From: Haliea sp. E1-2-M8
GTDB taxonomy: Bacteria; Pseudomonadota; Gammaproteobacteria; Pseudomonadales; Halieaceae
Assembly (NCBI RefSeq): GCF_030649675.1
Contig: NZ_JAUTDR010000010.1
Span: 110,572 to 174,571, forward strand
DNA length: 64,000 bases
Direction of reading: 5' to 3'
Within the stretch, counting starts at the first letter, position 1, and each line of letters begins with the position of its first letter. The position numbers were made by a program, and so were the translations under genes. Positions 46,926-58,794 of the stretch are shown here, piece after piece. The notes under the pieces were generated by a model. The model had not been told where the DNA came from, ran no database searches, and saw nothing but the letters and a program-made list of their open reading frames with translations.

Positions 46926-48143
46926 ATGGAACTGGTGACCCCCGAAGCGTTGGGCCTCCACAGTGGCCAGTTGAGCCGTATTGGCGAACACCTGCGGCAG
47001 CGGTATATCGAACCAGGCAAGCTGCCCGGCAGCATCACTCTGGTGGCCCGGCACGGCCAGGTTTGCCTGCTGGACATCGCCGGTGAGCGCGACCTCGAGC
47101 GCGGCACGCCGATGACCGCGGATACCATTTTCCGCCTCTATTCCATGAGCAAACCGATCACCTCGGTCGCCCTGATGACCCTGTTCGAGCGCGGCCTGTT
47201 CGCGCTGGATGACCCGGTGCACCGCTTTATCCCGTCCTGGCGCGGGCTGGCGGTGCGCAAGGCCGGCGCCTTCCCGCTGTTCGAGACCGTGCCCTGTGAG
47301 CGGCCCATGACCATCCGCGATCTGCTGCGCCACACCTCGGGGCTGACCTATGATTTTCTCCGCGAGAGCAACATCGACTACGCCTACCGCAAGCTGCAGG
47401 TCGGCAACCCGGCGCCGGGCTATACCCTGCAGGACATGGTCGACCAGCTGGCGCAGCTGCCGCTGGAGTTCTCCCCTGGCAGTCATTGGAATTATTCCCT
47501 GGCGACGGACGTGCTCGGGCATCTGATCGAGGTGCTCAGCGGTCAGACACTGCCGGAGTATCTGCAGCAGACCCTGTTCGAGCCCCTGGGCATGGTCGAC
47601 ACCGCTTTTAATATTGCCCCGGACAAGGTGGACCGGCTCGCCTCCTGCTACGAGCGCGATGCCGCCAAAAAATTGGTCTTGAATGACGACGGCCAGGACA
47701 GCCAGTTCCGCGACCGGGTGTTCTGGTCCGGGGGTGGCGGCCTCCTGTCCACAGTGTCCGACTATTACCGCTTCTGCCAGATGCTGCTGGGAGGCGGCAG
47801 CCTGGACGGCGAGCGGGTCATTGGCTCCCGCACCCTGGAATACATGACCGCGAACCATCTGCCCGGTGGCGTGGACCTGTCCGCCATCGCCATGGGCAGC
47901 TTCAGCGAGACCCAGTACGAGGGTGTCGGCTTCGGGCTCGGTTTTGCCAGCAAGATTGATCAGGTGAAGAACGGCAACCCCGCCTCCCATGGCAGCTTCT
48001 TCTGGGGCGGCCTTGCCAGCACCCTGTTCTGGGTGGATCCGGCGGAAGAGCTGGTAGTGATCTTCATGACCCAGCTGATGCCCTCGAGCACCTTCAACCT
48101 GCGCGGTCAGCTGGAGGCGCTGGTATACGCCGCGCTGGACTGA
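46926..48143 (+). CDS. Serine hydrolase, class C beta-lactamase fold
   Basis: Beta-lactamase/EstB-like hydrolase of 405 residues with no signal peptide, so probably cytoplasmic. The catalytic SxxK is SMSK at about 74-77 ([14 protein letters not shown]); the Tyr motif is in [14 protein letters not shown]. Late segments include [19 protein letters not shown], the usual third motif region. Likely an esterase rather than a lactamase. AAGGA lies six bases upstream. It diverges from gcvP. Confidence 0.88.
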   Translation: MELVTPEALGLHSGQLSRIGEHLRQRYIEPGKLPGSITLVARHGQVCLLDIAGERDLERGTPMTADTIFRLYSMSKPITSVALMTLFERGLFALDDPVHRFIPSWRGLAVRKAGAFPLFETVPCERPMTIRDLLRHTSGLTYDFLRESNIDYAYRKLQVGNPAPGYTLQDMVDQLAQLPLEFSPGSHWNYSLATDVLGHLIEVLSGQTLPEYLQQTLFEPLGMVDTAFNIAPDKVDRLASCYERDAAKKLVLNDDGQDSQFRDRVFWSGGGGLLSTVSDYYRFCQMLLGGGSLDGERVIGSRTLEYMTANHLPGGVDLSAIAMGSFSETQYEGVGFGLGFASKIDQVKNGNPASHGSFFWGGLASTLFWVDPAEELVVIFMTQLMPSSTFNLRGQLEALVYAALD

Positions 48144-48205
48144 ACAAGGCAGGCTGAGCTAGTCTCAAGGGGTCCGAACACAATAATTGATTACAGGAGG
48201 TCTTC

Positions 48206-50377
48206 ATGGGCCCTCTTCGCTCCGTTTCCGCACTGGCGCTGGTGGCATTGCTGGCAGCCTGTTCCGATAGCAGTGACGCCCCGGCAGTGCCGCCAGAGCC
48301 ACCGCCGCCACCTCCGATCAGCATCGCCACCCCGAACGCGGACCGCTGCGAGATGCTGGATGCAGACAACTGCATGTTCCCCTGGCCCAGCGATGTTTTT
48401 ACCGTGGCCGACGAAGCGATGGACACCGGCAAGCGGGTCAACCTCAATCAGGAGTCCATGCCCGCCAACAAGCGCGGCGACCGGGTCGACCCCGCGGAGT
48501 GGAACCGCAACGACGGCTTCTCTCCCTCGCAGATGATTCTGGCCCAGGTGCCGGGGCTCGACCTGGATGAGACCGGCGCGCCGCCTATCACCGACCTGTC
48601 CCTGTCCCTGGAGGCGGACTCCCCGGTGGTCGTCATTCGCGCCAGCACCGGCGAGCAGCACCTGGTGTTTGCGGAACTGGATGCCAATACCGACGACCCG
48701 GCCGAGCAGACCCTGATTATCCGGCCCATGGATCAGTTTGAGCGCGGTGAGCGCTATATCGTTGCCCTGCGCAATCTGCGCAATGCCGAGGGGGAACTGA
48801 TCGAGGCGCCCGAGGTATTCCGCGCCTTCCGCGACGCCACCATCACCGACAATGATGCCATCGAGGCCCGCCGCCCCGACATGGATGCCCTGTTTGCGAC
48901 GCTGGAGGAAGCGGGCATCGCCCGCGACGAGTTGTACCTGGCCTGGGATTTCACCGTCGCCAGCGTCCGCAATATCACCGAGCGCATCCTGCACATTCGC
49001 GATGAGGCCTTTGCCGACCTCGGCGGGGCGGCCCCGGGATACAGTATCGACAGCATCACCGACTTTGCGCCCTGCGACGAGGCTGGCTGCGGCGAGGGCC
49101 AGGACGAGCAGATAGCGAGAGAAGTGGCCGGCACCTTCCAGGTCCCGAACTTCCTGGATTCAGAGGATGGCGCGCCCGGTTCGGCATTCTACTATGCTGA
49201 ACCCGATGACGGCCTGCCGGACCGGCTCAACGGCGACAACTTCTTCAGCGCCAATTTCGTCTGCCGGATCCCGCGCTCGGTAGCGGAGGATTTCGCTGTC
49301 TCGCCGCTGGCGGTCGCCCGGCCATCACTCTACGGTCACGGCCTGCTGGGCAGCGTCAACGAGGTCCGGGGCGGCACCCGCCAGAACGTCGACATCATGG
49401 CGCTGGACCATGAAATGATGTTCTGCGCCACCGACTGGGCCGGCTTTTCCGGCGCCGATGTAGGCTACGCAATCCAGGTCCTGCAGGACTTCAGCCTGAT
49501 GCAGGCGTTTTTTGACCGCCAGCAGCAGGGCCTGCTGAACTTCATGTTTCTGGCGCGCTTGCTGAAAAGCGATGCCGGCTTTGTTGCGGATGCGGCGTTC
49601 CAGGCCGGGGGTGAGCCCGTGTTTGACAACAGCAGCGTGTTCTACGATGGCAACAGCCAGGGCGGCATCCTCGGCGGCGCGCTGATGGGGGTGATCCAGG
49701 ATGTGACCCGGGGCGTGCTGGGGGTGCCGGGCATGTCCTACAGTTTCCTGCTCCGGCGCAGTGTCGACTTCGATGCGTTCAAGCCCTTCTTCAGCGGCAG
49801 CGGCACCGGGGACGAAGGTGGCGGCTATCCGAGTATCAAGGACCAGAGCTTCCTGCTGTCCATGGCGCAGATGCTTTGGGACCGGGCAGAGTCCAGCGGC
49901 TATGTCACCCATATCGAGCGCGAACCGCTGCCGAACACCCCGCAGCACGCGGTACTGCTGCAGGTGGCCTACGGTGATCACCAGGTCAGCATGTGGTCGG
50001 CGGAGTTCATGGCCCGCAGCATAGGGGCCCGGCTGCGCATTCCCGCGGTAGAGACCGGCCGCCACCCGGACAGCAATCCCTATTTCGCCCTGGAGCCGGT
50101 ACCGACGGGGGAGTTCACTGGCTCCGTGTTGACGATCTGGGATGACGGCCCCGTCGATGGCGGCGCCCTGGACGGTGGCACCGCACCGCCACCGGTAACC
50201 AATACACCGCCCTTCGAGCCTGAGTTTGGCGATGATCCCCACAGCCTGCCCCGGCGTGAACCCGCGGCGCAGGAGCAGAAATCCGCCTTCCTGCGCCCGG
50301 AAGGGGAGGGTCGGTTCGTGGACACCTGTGCCCCGGAACTGCCCTGCACCACCAACGGCTACAGTCCGGGAGGTTGA
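48206..50377 (+). CDS. Large alpha/beta-hydrolase-like lipoprotein
   Basis: Predicted lipoprotein of 723 residues: signal MGPLRSVSALALVALLAAC, then a Pro-rich linker. The nucleophile elbow GNSQGG lies near residue 483 (Ser about 484). A later segment with YGDHQVS may give Asp and His. The N-terminal 200 residues resemble a beta-rich domain seen before lipase-like folds. At least ten Cys suggest periplasmic or surface disulfides. Probably an esterase or lipase at the cell surface; no specific family is assigned. AGGAGG lies five bases upstream. It is followed by an iron-regulated-type receptor. Confidence 0.7.
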   Translation: MGPLRSVSALALVALLAACSDSSDAPAVPPEPPPPPPISIATPNADRCEMLDADNCMFPWPSDVFTVADEAMDTGKRVNLNQESMPANKRGDRVDPAEWNRNDGFSPSQMILAQVPGLDLDETGAPPITDLSLSLEADSPVVVIRASTGEQHLVFAELDANTDDPAEQTLIIRPMDQFERGERYIVALRNLRNAEGELIEAPEVFRAFRDATITDNDAIEARRPDMDALFATLEEAGIARDELYLAWDFTVASVRNITERILHIRDEAFADLGGAAPGYSIDSITDFAPCDEAGCGEGQDEQIAREVAGTFQVPNFLDSEDGAPGSAFYYAEPDDGLPDRLNGDNFFSANFVCRIPRSVAEDFAVSPLAVARPSLYGHGLLGSVNEVRGGTRQNVDIMALDHEMMFCATDWAGFSGADVGYAIQVLQDFSLMQAFFDRQQQGLLNFMFLARLLKSDAGFVADAAFQAGGEPVFDNSSVFYDGNSQGGILGGALMGVIQDVTRGVLGVPGMSYSFLLRRSVDFDAFKPFFSGSGTGDEGGGYPSIKDQSFLLSMAQMLWDRAESSGYVTHIEREPLPNTPQHAVLLQVAYGDHQVSMWSAEFMARSIGARLRIPAVETGRHPDSNPYFALEPVPTGEFTGSVLTIWDDGPVDGGALDGGTAPPPVTNTPPFEPEFGDDPHSLPRREPAAQEQKSAFLRPEGEGRFVDTCAPELPCTTNGYSPGG

Positions 50378-50394
50378 ACCGGGAATTATTAAAC

Positions 50395-50413
50395 AAAAAT
50401 AATTCTCATTAAG
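50395..50413 (+). promoter_or_regulatory. Fur-box-like site
   Basis: AAAATAATTCTCATTAAG resembles the AATAAT-x-CTCATT half of the Fur consensus, within an AT-rich 80-base stretch before the TonB receptor gene. Iron repression of that gene is the natural reading. Confidence 0.55.
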
Positions 50414-50482
50414 TATTGTAAATACGAATACTTCTCAATAAGATCCCTCCCAATATGATGTTCACCGTTGGGAGGGAATACA

Positions 50483-52600
50483 ATGCAACGCACACTTATG
50501 GCGGCCGCCGTCGCCGTGGCACTGCAGGGCACCATCGCAAGTGCCCAGAGCCTGGAAGAAATCACTATTTTGGGCGACCGGGAGCAGGTGAGAAATCTGC
50601 CAGGGTCGGCTGCTCTGGTCGACGCTGAACAGATCCGGATCGAAGCGGCGAATGACATAAACCAGTTGCTGAAAACAGTGCCTGGCATCTACATCCAGGA
50701 AGAGGATGGCTACGGGTTGCGGCCCAATATCGGTATCCGCGGCGCCACCTCGGAGCGGGCGTCCAAGATCACACTGCTTGAGGACGGGGTCATGATAGCA
50801 CCCGCGCCCTATTCCAATCCCGCGGCCTATTATTTCCCTACCACTCTGCGCATGTCTTCGGTGGAAGTGCTCAAGGGTGCGCCACTGCTGCGCTACGGCC
50901 CCCAGACCACCGGCGGTGTGGTGAACATGATCTCTACTCCGATTCCGCAGGAGAGCGCGGGCAGCCTGAAACTGAGGGCAGGCGAGAACGGTGAAGGCGA
51001 TCTGCTGGCCAATTACGGCGCCCGTGCCGGCGACTTCGGTTTCCTGATCGAAACCGCCCAGCGTCGCAGCGACGGTTTCAAGGATATCGACCACAGCGGT
51101 CGCGACTCCGGCTACGATATCTCCGACTATGTGCTCAAGCTGGGTTGGGAAACCGGGCAGCAGAGCCTGCTGTTCAAGGCCCAGTATTCTGAAGAAATCT
51201 CCGATGAAACCTACCTGGGGCTTACCGATGCCGATTTCGCCCGCGATGAGAATCGCCGCTATGGCCTGTCCAGCATTGACGAGATGGATAATGATCACCA
51301 GGGTTACAATCTGACCTATCGACTGGCCCTGTCGGAGCGGGTGAAGGCGAGCGCTGTCGCCTACCACAATGAGTTTGCCCGCAACTGGTTCAAGCTCAGC
51401 GGTGGCAGCAGCCTGGTCGGCGCTGCCAATGCCGGTGATGCCTTTGCCCAGGGTGTGCTGGATGGCAGCGAAGATATCGCCGGACTGAGCTACAAGAACA
51501 ACAGCCGCGAGTACGAATCCCGCGGCCTGGAACTGAATTTCGATATTGACCTGGGCGAGCACCAGCTTGCCCTGGGTGGGCGCAGCCATCGGGACGAGAT
51601 GGACCGCTACCAGCCGCAGGATATCTATGACCAGGTTGGTGGCGAACTGGTTTTTGTCCGCTCGGTACAACCCACTGGTGGCGACAACCGGTTTGAAAAG
51701 GCCGATGCCCTCGCCTTTTGGGCCGTAGACAGCTGGCACGCAACCGATGCGCTCAATCTCAACCTGGCCCTGCGCTACGAGGACGTGGAATCCCGGCGTC
51801 GACAGTACAGCGATCCGGAGCGGCTGGCCGATCCCAGTGTGCGGGGCAATGACAGCAGCGAATGGCTGCCGGGTGTTTCTCTGGTCTATGACCTGAACCC
51901 GAACTGGCAGCTGCTGGCGGGCGTGCACAAGGGCTTCTCGCCCCTGGGCGGCGGAGCGACTTCAAACGAGGACCCGGAAACCAGTGTCAACTGGGAGGCT
52001 GGGCTGCGCTATGAGGGCGGCTGGTTTGTCGAAGCCATCGGCTTCTACAGCGATTTCGACAACAAGGCGGAAAATTGTTCCAACGCCAGCCCCTGCAGCA
52101 ACGGCGCGACTTCCGGTTCTTTTGTCACCGGTGAAGCGGTGATTCAGGGCCTTGAGCTGCAGGCGGGTACCGTCTTTACCCCGGGTGCCATGTCGGTTCC
52201 GCTGAATCTGATGTACACCTACACCGACGCCGCAATCAGCGAGGAAAACGCGGCGCTGGGCTTCAGTGATGGCGACAGCCTGGCCTCCGTGCCGGAGAAT
52301 ACGTTCAGCCTGCGCATGGGGCTCGAGACCCGGATTGGCTGGAACAACTACGCGGTGGTCAAGTACATCGACGAGCTGTGCATGAGCATTGGCTGCAACA
52401 AAGACGGCGATGCCTTCAACCGCAGCGAGGACCTTTGGGTCGTCGACGTCATCAGCCGCTACGCCCTGACCGACAGCATGGTGGCCTACCTGAGGGTGGA
52501 GAATCTGTTTGACGAACAGGCTATCGTGTCCCGCATCCCCGACGGGGCCCGGCCGAACAAGCCGCGGACCGCCTCAGTGGGCTTCGAGTGGAACTTCTGA
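50483..52600 (+). CDS. FecA-type TonB-dependent iron/siderophore receptor
   Basis: Outer-membrane receptor of 705 residues. The signal ends near GTIASAQ; the TonB-box region is LEEITILGDREQVRN. The plug has GLRPNIGIRGATSERASK and SVEVLKGAPLLRYGPQTTGGVVNMI, close to FecA and related Fe(III)-dicitrate receptors. The barrel has a Cys pair (CSNASPC) in a loop and ends in Phe. ATG at 50483 has GGGAGGG six bases upstream. A Fur-like site lies upstream. Its 3' end overlaps greB by 27 bases on the opposite strand. Confidence 0.9.
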   Translation: MQRTLMAAAVAVALQGTIASAQSLEEITILGDREQVRNLPGSAALVDAEQIRIEAANDINQLLKTVPGIYIQEEDGYGLRPNIGIRGATSERASKITLLEDGVMIAPAPYSNPAAYYFPTTLRMSSVEVLKGAPLLRYGPQTTGGVVNMISTPIPQESAGSLKLRAGENGEGDLLANYGARAGDFGFLIETAQRRSDGFKDIDHSGRDSGYDISDYVLKLGWETGQQSLLFKAQYSEEISDETYLGLTDADFARDENRRYGLSSIDEMDNDHQGYNLTYRLALSERVKASAVAYHNEFARNWFKLSGGSSLVGAANAGDAFAQGVLDGSEDIAGLSYKNNSREYESRGLELNFDIDLGEHQLALGGRSHRDEMDRYQPQDIYDQVGGELVFVRSVQPTGGDNRFEKADALAFWAVDSWHATDALNLNLALRYEDVESRRRQYSDPERLADPSVRGNDSSEWLPGVSLVYDLNPNWQLLAGVHKGFSPLGGGATSNEDPETSVNWEAGLRYEGGWFVEAIGFYSDFDNKAENCSNASPCSNGATSGSFVTGEAVIQGLELQAGTVFTPGAMSVPLNLMYTYTDAAISEENAALGFSDGDSLASVPENTFSLRMGLETRIGWNNYAVVKYIDELCMSIGCNKDGDAFNRSEDLWVVDVISRYALTDSMVAYLRVENLFDEQAIVSRIPDGARPNKPRTASVGFEWNF

Positions 52601-53092
52601 GTAGCAAATGCCGGTGATGCAGTAGCTTTGCTCACCCGCGGGGCTGTGCACCATCACCTCATCATCGAGGCGCTTGCCCAGCAGGGCGCGCGCCAGCGGT
52701 GAATCCATGCTCAGCTTGCCCGCGGCAAGGTCGAACTCGTCCGGGCCAACGATGCGATAGCGGCGTTCGTTGCCGTCATCGTCCTCCAGCGTCACCCAGG
52801 CCCCGAAGAATACCTTGCCGGTATCTGCCGGGGCCCGGTCCACCACCGTGAGTTCCTCCAGCCGCTTGCTGAGAAAGCGTACCCTTGAGTCGATTTCCCG
52901 CAACCGGCGCTTGCCGTAAATGTAGTCGCCGTTTTCCGAGCGGTCGCCGTTTTTGGCGGCCTCGTGCACCACGTCGGTGACCTGTGGCCGTTCCACCTTC
53001 CACAGCTGGTGCAATTCCTGGCGCAGGACACGCTCCCCTTGCGGGGTGATGTAGGCCGAGCCGCGGCGACGGGGAGGACGGTATCTGCTCAT
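52574..53092 (-). CDS. greB: Transcription elongation factor GreB
   Basis: Stimulates cleavage of backtracked RNA by RNA polymerase. 172 residues. The N-terminal coiled coil has the acidic tip region GDRSENGDYIYGKRRLREID with Asp and Glu. The C-terminal FKBP-like domain has RYRIVGPDEFD and MDSPLARALLGK. The last 27 bases overlap the FecA-type gene in opposite direction. No clear ribosome site. Confidence 0.95.
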   Translation of the reverse strand: MSRYRPPRRRGSAYITPQGERVLRQELHQLWKVERPQVTDVVHEAAKNGDRSENGDYIYGKRRLREIDSRVRFLSKRLEELTVVDRAPADTGKVFFGAWVTLEDDDGNERRYRIVGPDEFDLAAGKLSMDSPLARALLGKRLDDEVMVHSPAGEQSYCITGICYSEVPLEAH

Positions 53093-53154
53093 CGCGCGTA
53101 TTCTAGCGGCCCCCGATTCAGTACACTAGCAGTCAATGAGACTCGGGAGCCAAG

Positions 53155-53997
53155 ATGACGAATACCCTGAAAACACTGCTGGCAGGGGCTGCCATGGTCT
53201 GCCTGCCCCTGAATGCGGCCGCGGCCTGCATTGAACTGCAGGGCCAGCTGCAGCAGGGCGGACTGGTCTGGGGCCAGGCGGCCGCAGGCAGCACGGTCAG
53301 CCTGGACGGCCAGACGCTGGATGTGCTGGCTGATGGCACCTTTCTCGCCGGCTTTGGCCGCAATGCGGCGCGCGCGGCGGAACTGGTGGTGGGCGACTGC
53401 CGCCAGAATCTGGCCGTGGCCAGCCGCGAGTACAATATCCAGCGGGTGGAAGGCGTGCCCCAGCAGACCGTGACGCCGCCGCCGGAAGTCCTGGAGCGCA
53501 TCGCCCGTGAGCGCGAACTGGTCAGCGCCGCCAAGGCGCGCCGACTCGCGCGGCCGGACCTGCTGGCGGATGCGCTGGCGGGCTTCAGCTGGCCGGTGCA
53601 GGGGCGCATTTCTGGTGTCTACGGCAGCCAGCGGGTCTACAACGGCACCCCGGGCAATCCCCACTATGGCGTCGATGTTGCGGTACCCACCGGTACAATC
53701 GTGCGCGCACCCACCGCCGGCGTGGTGACTCTGGCGGAGCCGGATCTGTTCTACTCCGGCGGCACCATCATCCTCGACCACGGCTACCGCCTGTCGTCCT
53801 CCTTCCTGCACCTGAGCAAGGTGCGGGTGGCAGTCGGCGATGAAGTGCAGGCCGGGGACATCATCGGCGAGGTGGGCGCTACCGGTCGCGCCACCGGCCC
53901 TCACCTGGACTGGCGCATGGCCTGGCGGAACGAGCGCGTCGACCCGCAGTTCCTGGTGCCACCCATGCCGCAGCCGGCGGCGGCGCACGGTTCTTGA
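53155..53997 (+). CDS. M23 family peptidoglycan endopeptidase
   Basis: Exported zinc metallopeptidase of 280 residues, signal ending near LNAAAA. The N-terminal domain (about 25-135) is beta-rich with two Cys. The M23 domain has NPHYGVDVAVPTG (His and Asp ligands), SSFLHLSKVRVAVGDEV and GPHLDWRMAW. The last motif is His-Leu-Asp where many M23 enzymes have His-x-His, a known subgroup pattern; the third ligand may differ or activity may be altered. GGGAG lies five bases upstream. Confidence 0.88.
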   Translation: MTNTLKTLLAGAAMVCLPLNAAAACIELQGQLQQGGLVWGQAAAGSTVSLDGQTLDVLADGTFLAGFGRNAARAAELVVGDCRQNLAVASREYNIQRVEGVPQQTVTPPPEVLERIARERELVSAAKARRLARPDLLADALAGFSWPVQGRISGVYGSQRVYNGTPGNPHYGVDVAVPTGTIVRAPTAGVVTLAEPDLFYSGGTIILDHGYRLSSSFLHLSKVRVAVGDEVQAGDIIGEVGATGRATGPHLDWRMAWRNERVDPQFLVPPMPQPAAAHGS

Positions 53998-54041
53998 GCG
54001 CAGCCTCCTGAGGCCGGCATGTTCCGGCCCGTAAAAATCCG

Positions 54042-54047
54042 TATAAT
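54042..54047 (+). promoter_or_regulatory. -10 element upstream of Trm112-like gene
   Basis: A perfect TATAAT, preceded by CCG and followed by GCAGCCCCTTC, 30 bases before the start at 54078. No convincing -35 is seen. Same style as the -10 regions before secD and ndk. Confidence 0.45.
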
Positions 54048-54077
54048 GCAGCCCCTTCAAAACCCTCAGGACCTGCC

Positions 54078-54263
54078 ATGATCGACGACAAACTGCTGAG
54101 TATCCTGGTGTGCCCGGTAACCAAGGCGCCGCTGGAATACGACAAGGACAAGCAAGAGCTGATCTGCAAGGCCAGCGGCCTGGCCTATCCGGTTCGCGAC
54201 GGTATCCCGGTGATGCTGGAAAGCGAGGCCCGGCAGCTCACTGCGGACGAGAAACTGGGGTAA
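54078..54263 (+). CDS. Trm112/YcaR family protein
   Basis: A 61-residue protein: [20 protein letters not shown], then [20 protein letters not shown]. This is the bacterial Trm112-like fold; E. coli YcaR is of this type. The second zinc Cys of CPxC is replaced by Val-Thr, as is usual in this subgroup. AGGA lies six bases upstream. The HIT gene starts three bases after the stop. Function is not settled. Confidence 0.85.
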   Translation: MIDDKLLSILVCPVTKAPLEYDKDKQELICKASGLAYPVRDGIPVMLESEARQLTADEKLG

Positions 54264-54266
54264 AGC

Positions 54267-54616
54267 ATGACGGATACCATCTTTGGCAAGATAGTCAGCG
54301 GCGAAATTCCCGCGGAGTTCCTCTATGAGGACGAGCACTGCGTCGCGATCAACGACATCAACCCCCAGGCCCCGGTGCATGTGCTGGTGATTCCGAAGCG
54401 GGCCATTGCGCGGCTGGTGGATGCGCAGGCGGATGACCAGGCCCTGCTCGGGCACCTGATGCTGGCGGCGGGCAAAGTGGCATCGCAGCTGGGTGTGGAC
54501 GACGCCTTTCGCCTGATCGTCAACAACGGTGCCGGCGCTGGCCAGACCGTTTTCCACCTGCACCTGCACATCCTCGCGGGCCGCGGTTTTGCTGAAGGAC
54601 AGATGGCAGGATTCAA

Positions 54617-54620
<4 letters not shown>
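54267..54620 (+). CDS. HIT domain protein (HinT-like)
   Basis: Purine nucleotide hydrolase fold of 117 residues. It begins [23 protein letters not shown] in standard HinT style, with [16 protein letters not shown] and the catalytic triad HLHLHIL near the end. The stop overlaps alaS as ATGA. Probably hydrolyses aminoacyl-AMP or similar adducts; adjacency to alaS fits but does not prove this. Confidence 0.92.
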
Positions 54621-57226
<2,606 letters not shown>

Positions 57227-57227
57227 G

Positions 57228-58469
57228 ATGAGCCTGATTGTCCAGAAGTTCGGTGGCACCTCCGTTGGCAGTATCGAACGCATTCAGCAGGTCGCCGACA
57301 AGGTGGCCCGCTTTCACGCCGAGGGCCACCAGCTGGTGGTGGTAGTGTCCGCGATGAGCGGTGAGACCAATCGCCTGCTCGGGCTGGCCGAGGCAATCCA
57401 GGAACAGCCCGTGCCGCGGGAGCTGGATGTGCTGCTCTCCACCGGGGAGCAGGTAACCACGGCGCTGCTGAGCATGGCCCTGAACAAGCGCGGTATAGCC
57501 GCAAAATCCTATAACGGCAGCCAGGTGCGTATTCTCACCGACGATGCCCACACCAAGGCCCGCATCCGCGAGATCGACAACCGCCGGCTGCACGCGGACC
57601 TGGACGCCGGCCAGGTGCTTGTTGTCGCCGGCTTCCAGGGCGTGGACGAAAACGGCAATATCACCACCCTGGGCCGCGGCGGCTCCGACACCACCGCGGT
57701 GGCCCTGGCGGCAGCCCTGCAAGCCGATGAGTGCCAGATCTACACCGATGTCGATGGCGTCTACACCACTGACCCCCGGGTGGTCGATGACGCCCGCCGC
57801 CTGAACCGGATCACCTTCGAGGAGATGCTGGAGATGGCCAGCATGGGCTCAAAGGTACTGCAGATCCGCGCGGTGGAATTCGCCGGTAAATACAGTGTGC
57901 CCCTGCGGGTGCTGCACAGCTTCAAGGACGGCCCCGGCACCCTGATCACCCTGGAGGATGCGTCACAGATGGAAACCCCGACCATAGCGGGCATCGCCTT
58001 CAACCGCGATGAAGCCAAACTCACCGTTCTCGGCGTCCCCGACATGCCGGGTGTGGCCTACCGCATACTCGGCCCGATCGGCGAGGCCAATATCGAAGTG
58101 GACGTCATCGTACAGAACGTGGCCGAGGACAACAGCACCGACCTCACCTTCACCGTGGGCCGCGCGGATCTGCCGCGGGCCCGCGCGGTGCTGGAAAAGA
58201 TCGCCGCCGAGCTCCATGCCCGCGAGCTGCGTTCCGACAGCAAGATCGCCAAGGTGTCCGTGGTCGGGGTCGGCATGCGCTCCCACGCCGGCGTTGCCAG
58301 CCAGATGTTCCAGGCCCTGGCGGAGGTCGGCATCAACATCCAGATGATCACCACCTCGGAAATCAAGATCTCGGTCATCATCGAAGAGAAATTCATGGAG
58401 CTGGCGGTGCGGGCACTGCACTCATCTTTCGGGCTGGACAGGGAACCTCTGGACGAAAGCGCTGCCTGA
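57228..58469 (+). CDS. lysC: Aspartate kinase
   Basis: First step of the lysine, threonine and methionine pathways. 413 residues, single-function class. The N-terminus is [18 protein letters not shown]; the kinase core has [18 protein letters not shown]. Two C-terminal ACT domains include [20 protein letters not shown] and [12 protein letters not shown]. It starts one base after the alaS stop with a weak ribosome site; the open frame continues into alaS. Confidence 0.96.
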   Translation: MSLIVQKFGGTSVGSIERIQQVADKVARFHAEGHQLVVVVSAMSGETNRLLGLAEAIQEQPVPRELDVLLSTGEQVTTALLSMALNKRGIAAKSYNGSQVRILTDDAHTKARIREIDNRRLHADLDAGQVLVVAGFQGVDENGNITTLGRGGSDTTAVALAAALQADECQIYTDVDGVYTTDPRVVDDARRLNRITFEEMLEMASMGSKVLQIRAVEFAGKYSVPLRVLHSFKDGPGTLITLEDASQMETPTIAGIAFNRDEAKLTVLGVPDMPGVAYRILGPIGEANIEVDVIVQNVAEDNSTDLTFTVGRADLPRARAVLEKIAAELHARELRSDSKIAKVSVVGVGMRSHAGVASQMFQALAEVGINIQMITTSEIKISVIIEEKFMELAVRALHSSFGLDREPLDESAA

Positions 58470-58482
58470 CTCGCTACTGCAG

Positions 58483-58510
58483 TTGCGTTTTTCTAGTTCT
58501 GAACTACAAC
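58483..58510 (+). promoter_or_regulatory. csrA promoter region with small palindrome
   Basis: TTGCGT (58483-58488), 16-base spacer, TACAAC (58505-58510). The perfect small palindrome TAGTTC-T-GAACTA (58494-58506) overlaps the spacer and -10. In the leader, ACAGGAGG and AAGGA close to the start could be CsrA-binding GGA sites for autocontrol. Confidence 0.45.
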
Positions 58511-58580
58511 TAACAAAGACCCGGGCGCAAGGTAGGCGCCGTTCGGCGCAGCGTTGCCGGACGACAGGAGGCAAGGATCG

Positions 58581-58781
58581 ATGCTTATATTGACGCGCAG
58601 AGTAGGCGAATCCCTCATGGTAGGTGACGACATCACCATTACCGTGCTGGGCGTGAAAGGCAACCAGGTGCGCATCGGCGTCAATGCACCCAAGGATGTC
58701 GCCGTGCACCGCGAGGAAATCTTCAATCGCATCCATGAGGGAGACCAGGCTCCGCTGCCGGAAGGCGACGCGGGCCACTAA
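58581..58781 (+). CDS. csrA: Carbon storage regulator CsrA
   Basis: Small RNA-binding dimer that represses translation at GGA motifs. 66 residues: [20 protein letters not shown], then [23 protein letters not shown] with the RNA-contacting Arg44-like residue. AAGGA precedes the ATG. The stop is 13 bases before the acylase gene. Confidence 0.98.
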   Translation: MLILTRRVGESLMVGDDITITVLGVKGNQVRIGVNAPKDVAVHREEIFNRIHEGDQAPLPEGDAGH

Positions 58782-58794
58782 GTCCCTGCACGCG

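Noticed and set aside
53089..54060. 323-codon open frame opposite the M23 peptidase
   Set aside because: The plus-strand gene has signal peptide, M23 motifs and ribosome site; the opposite frame has none of these.
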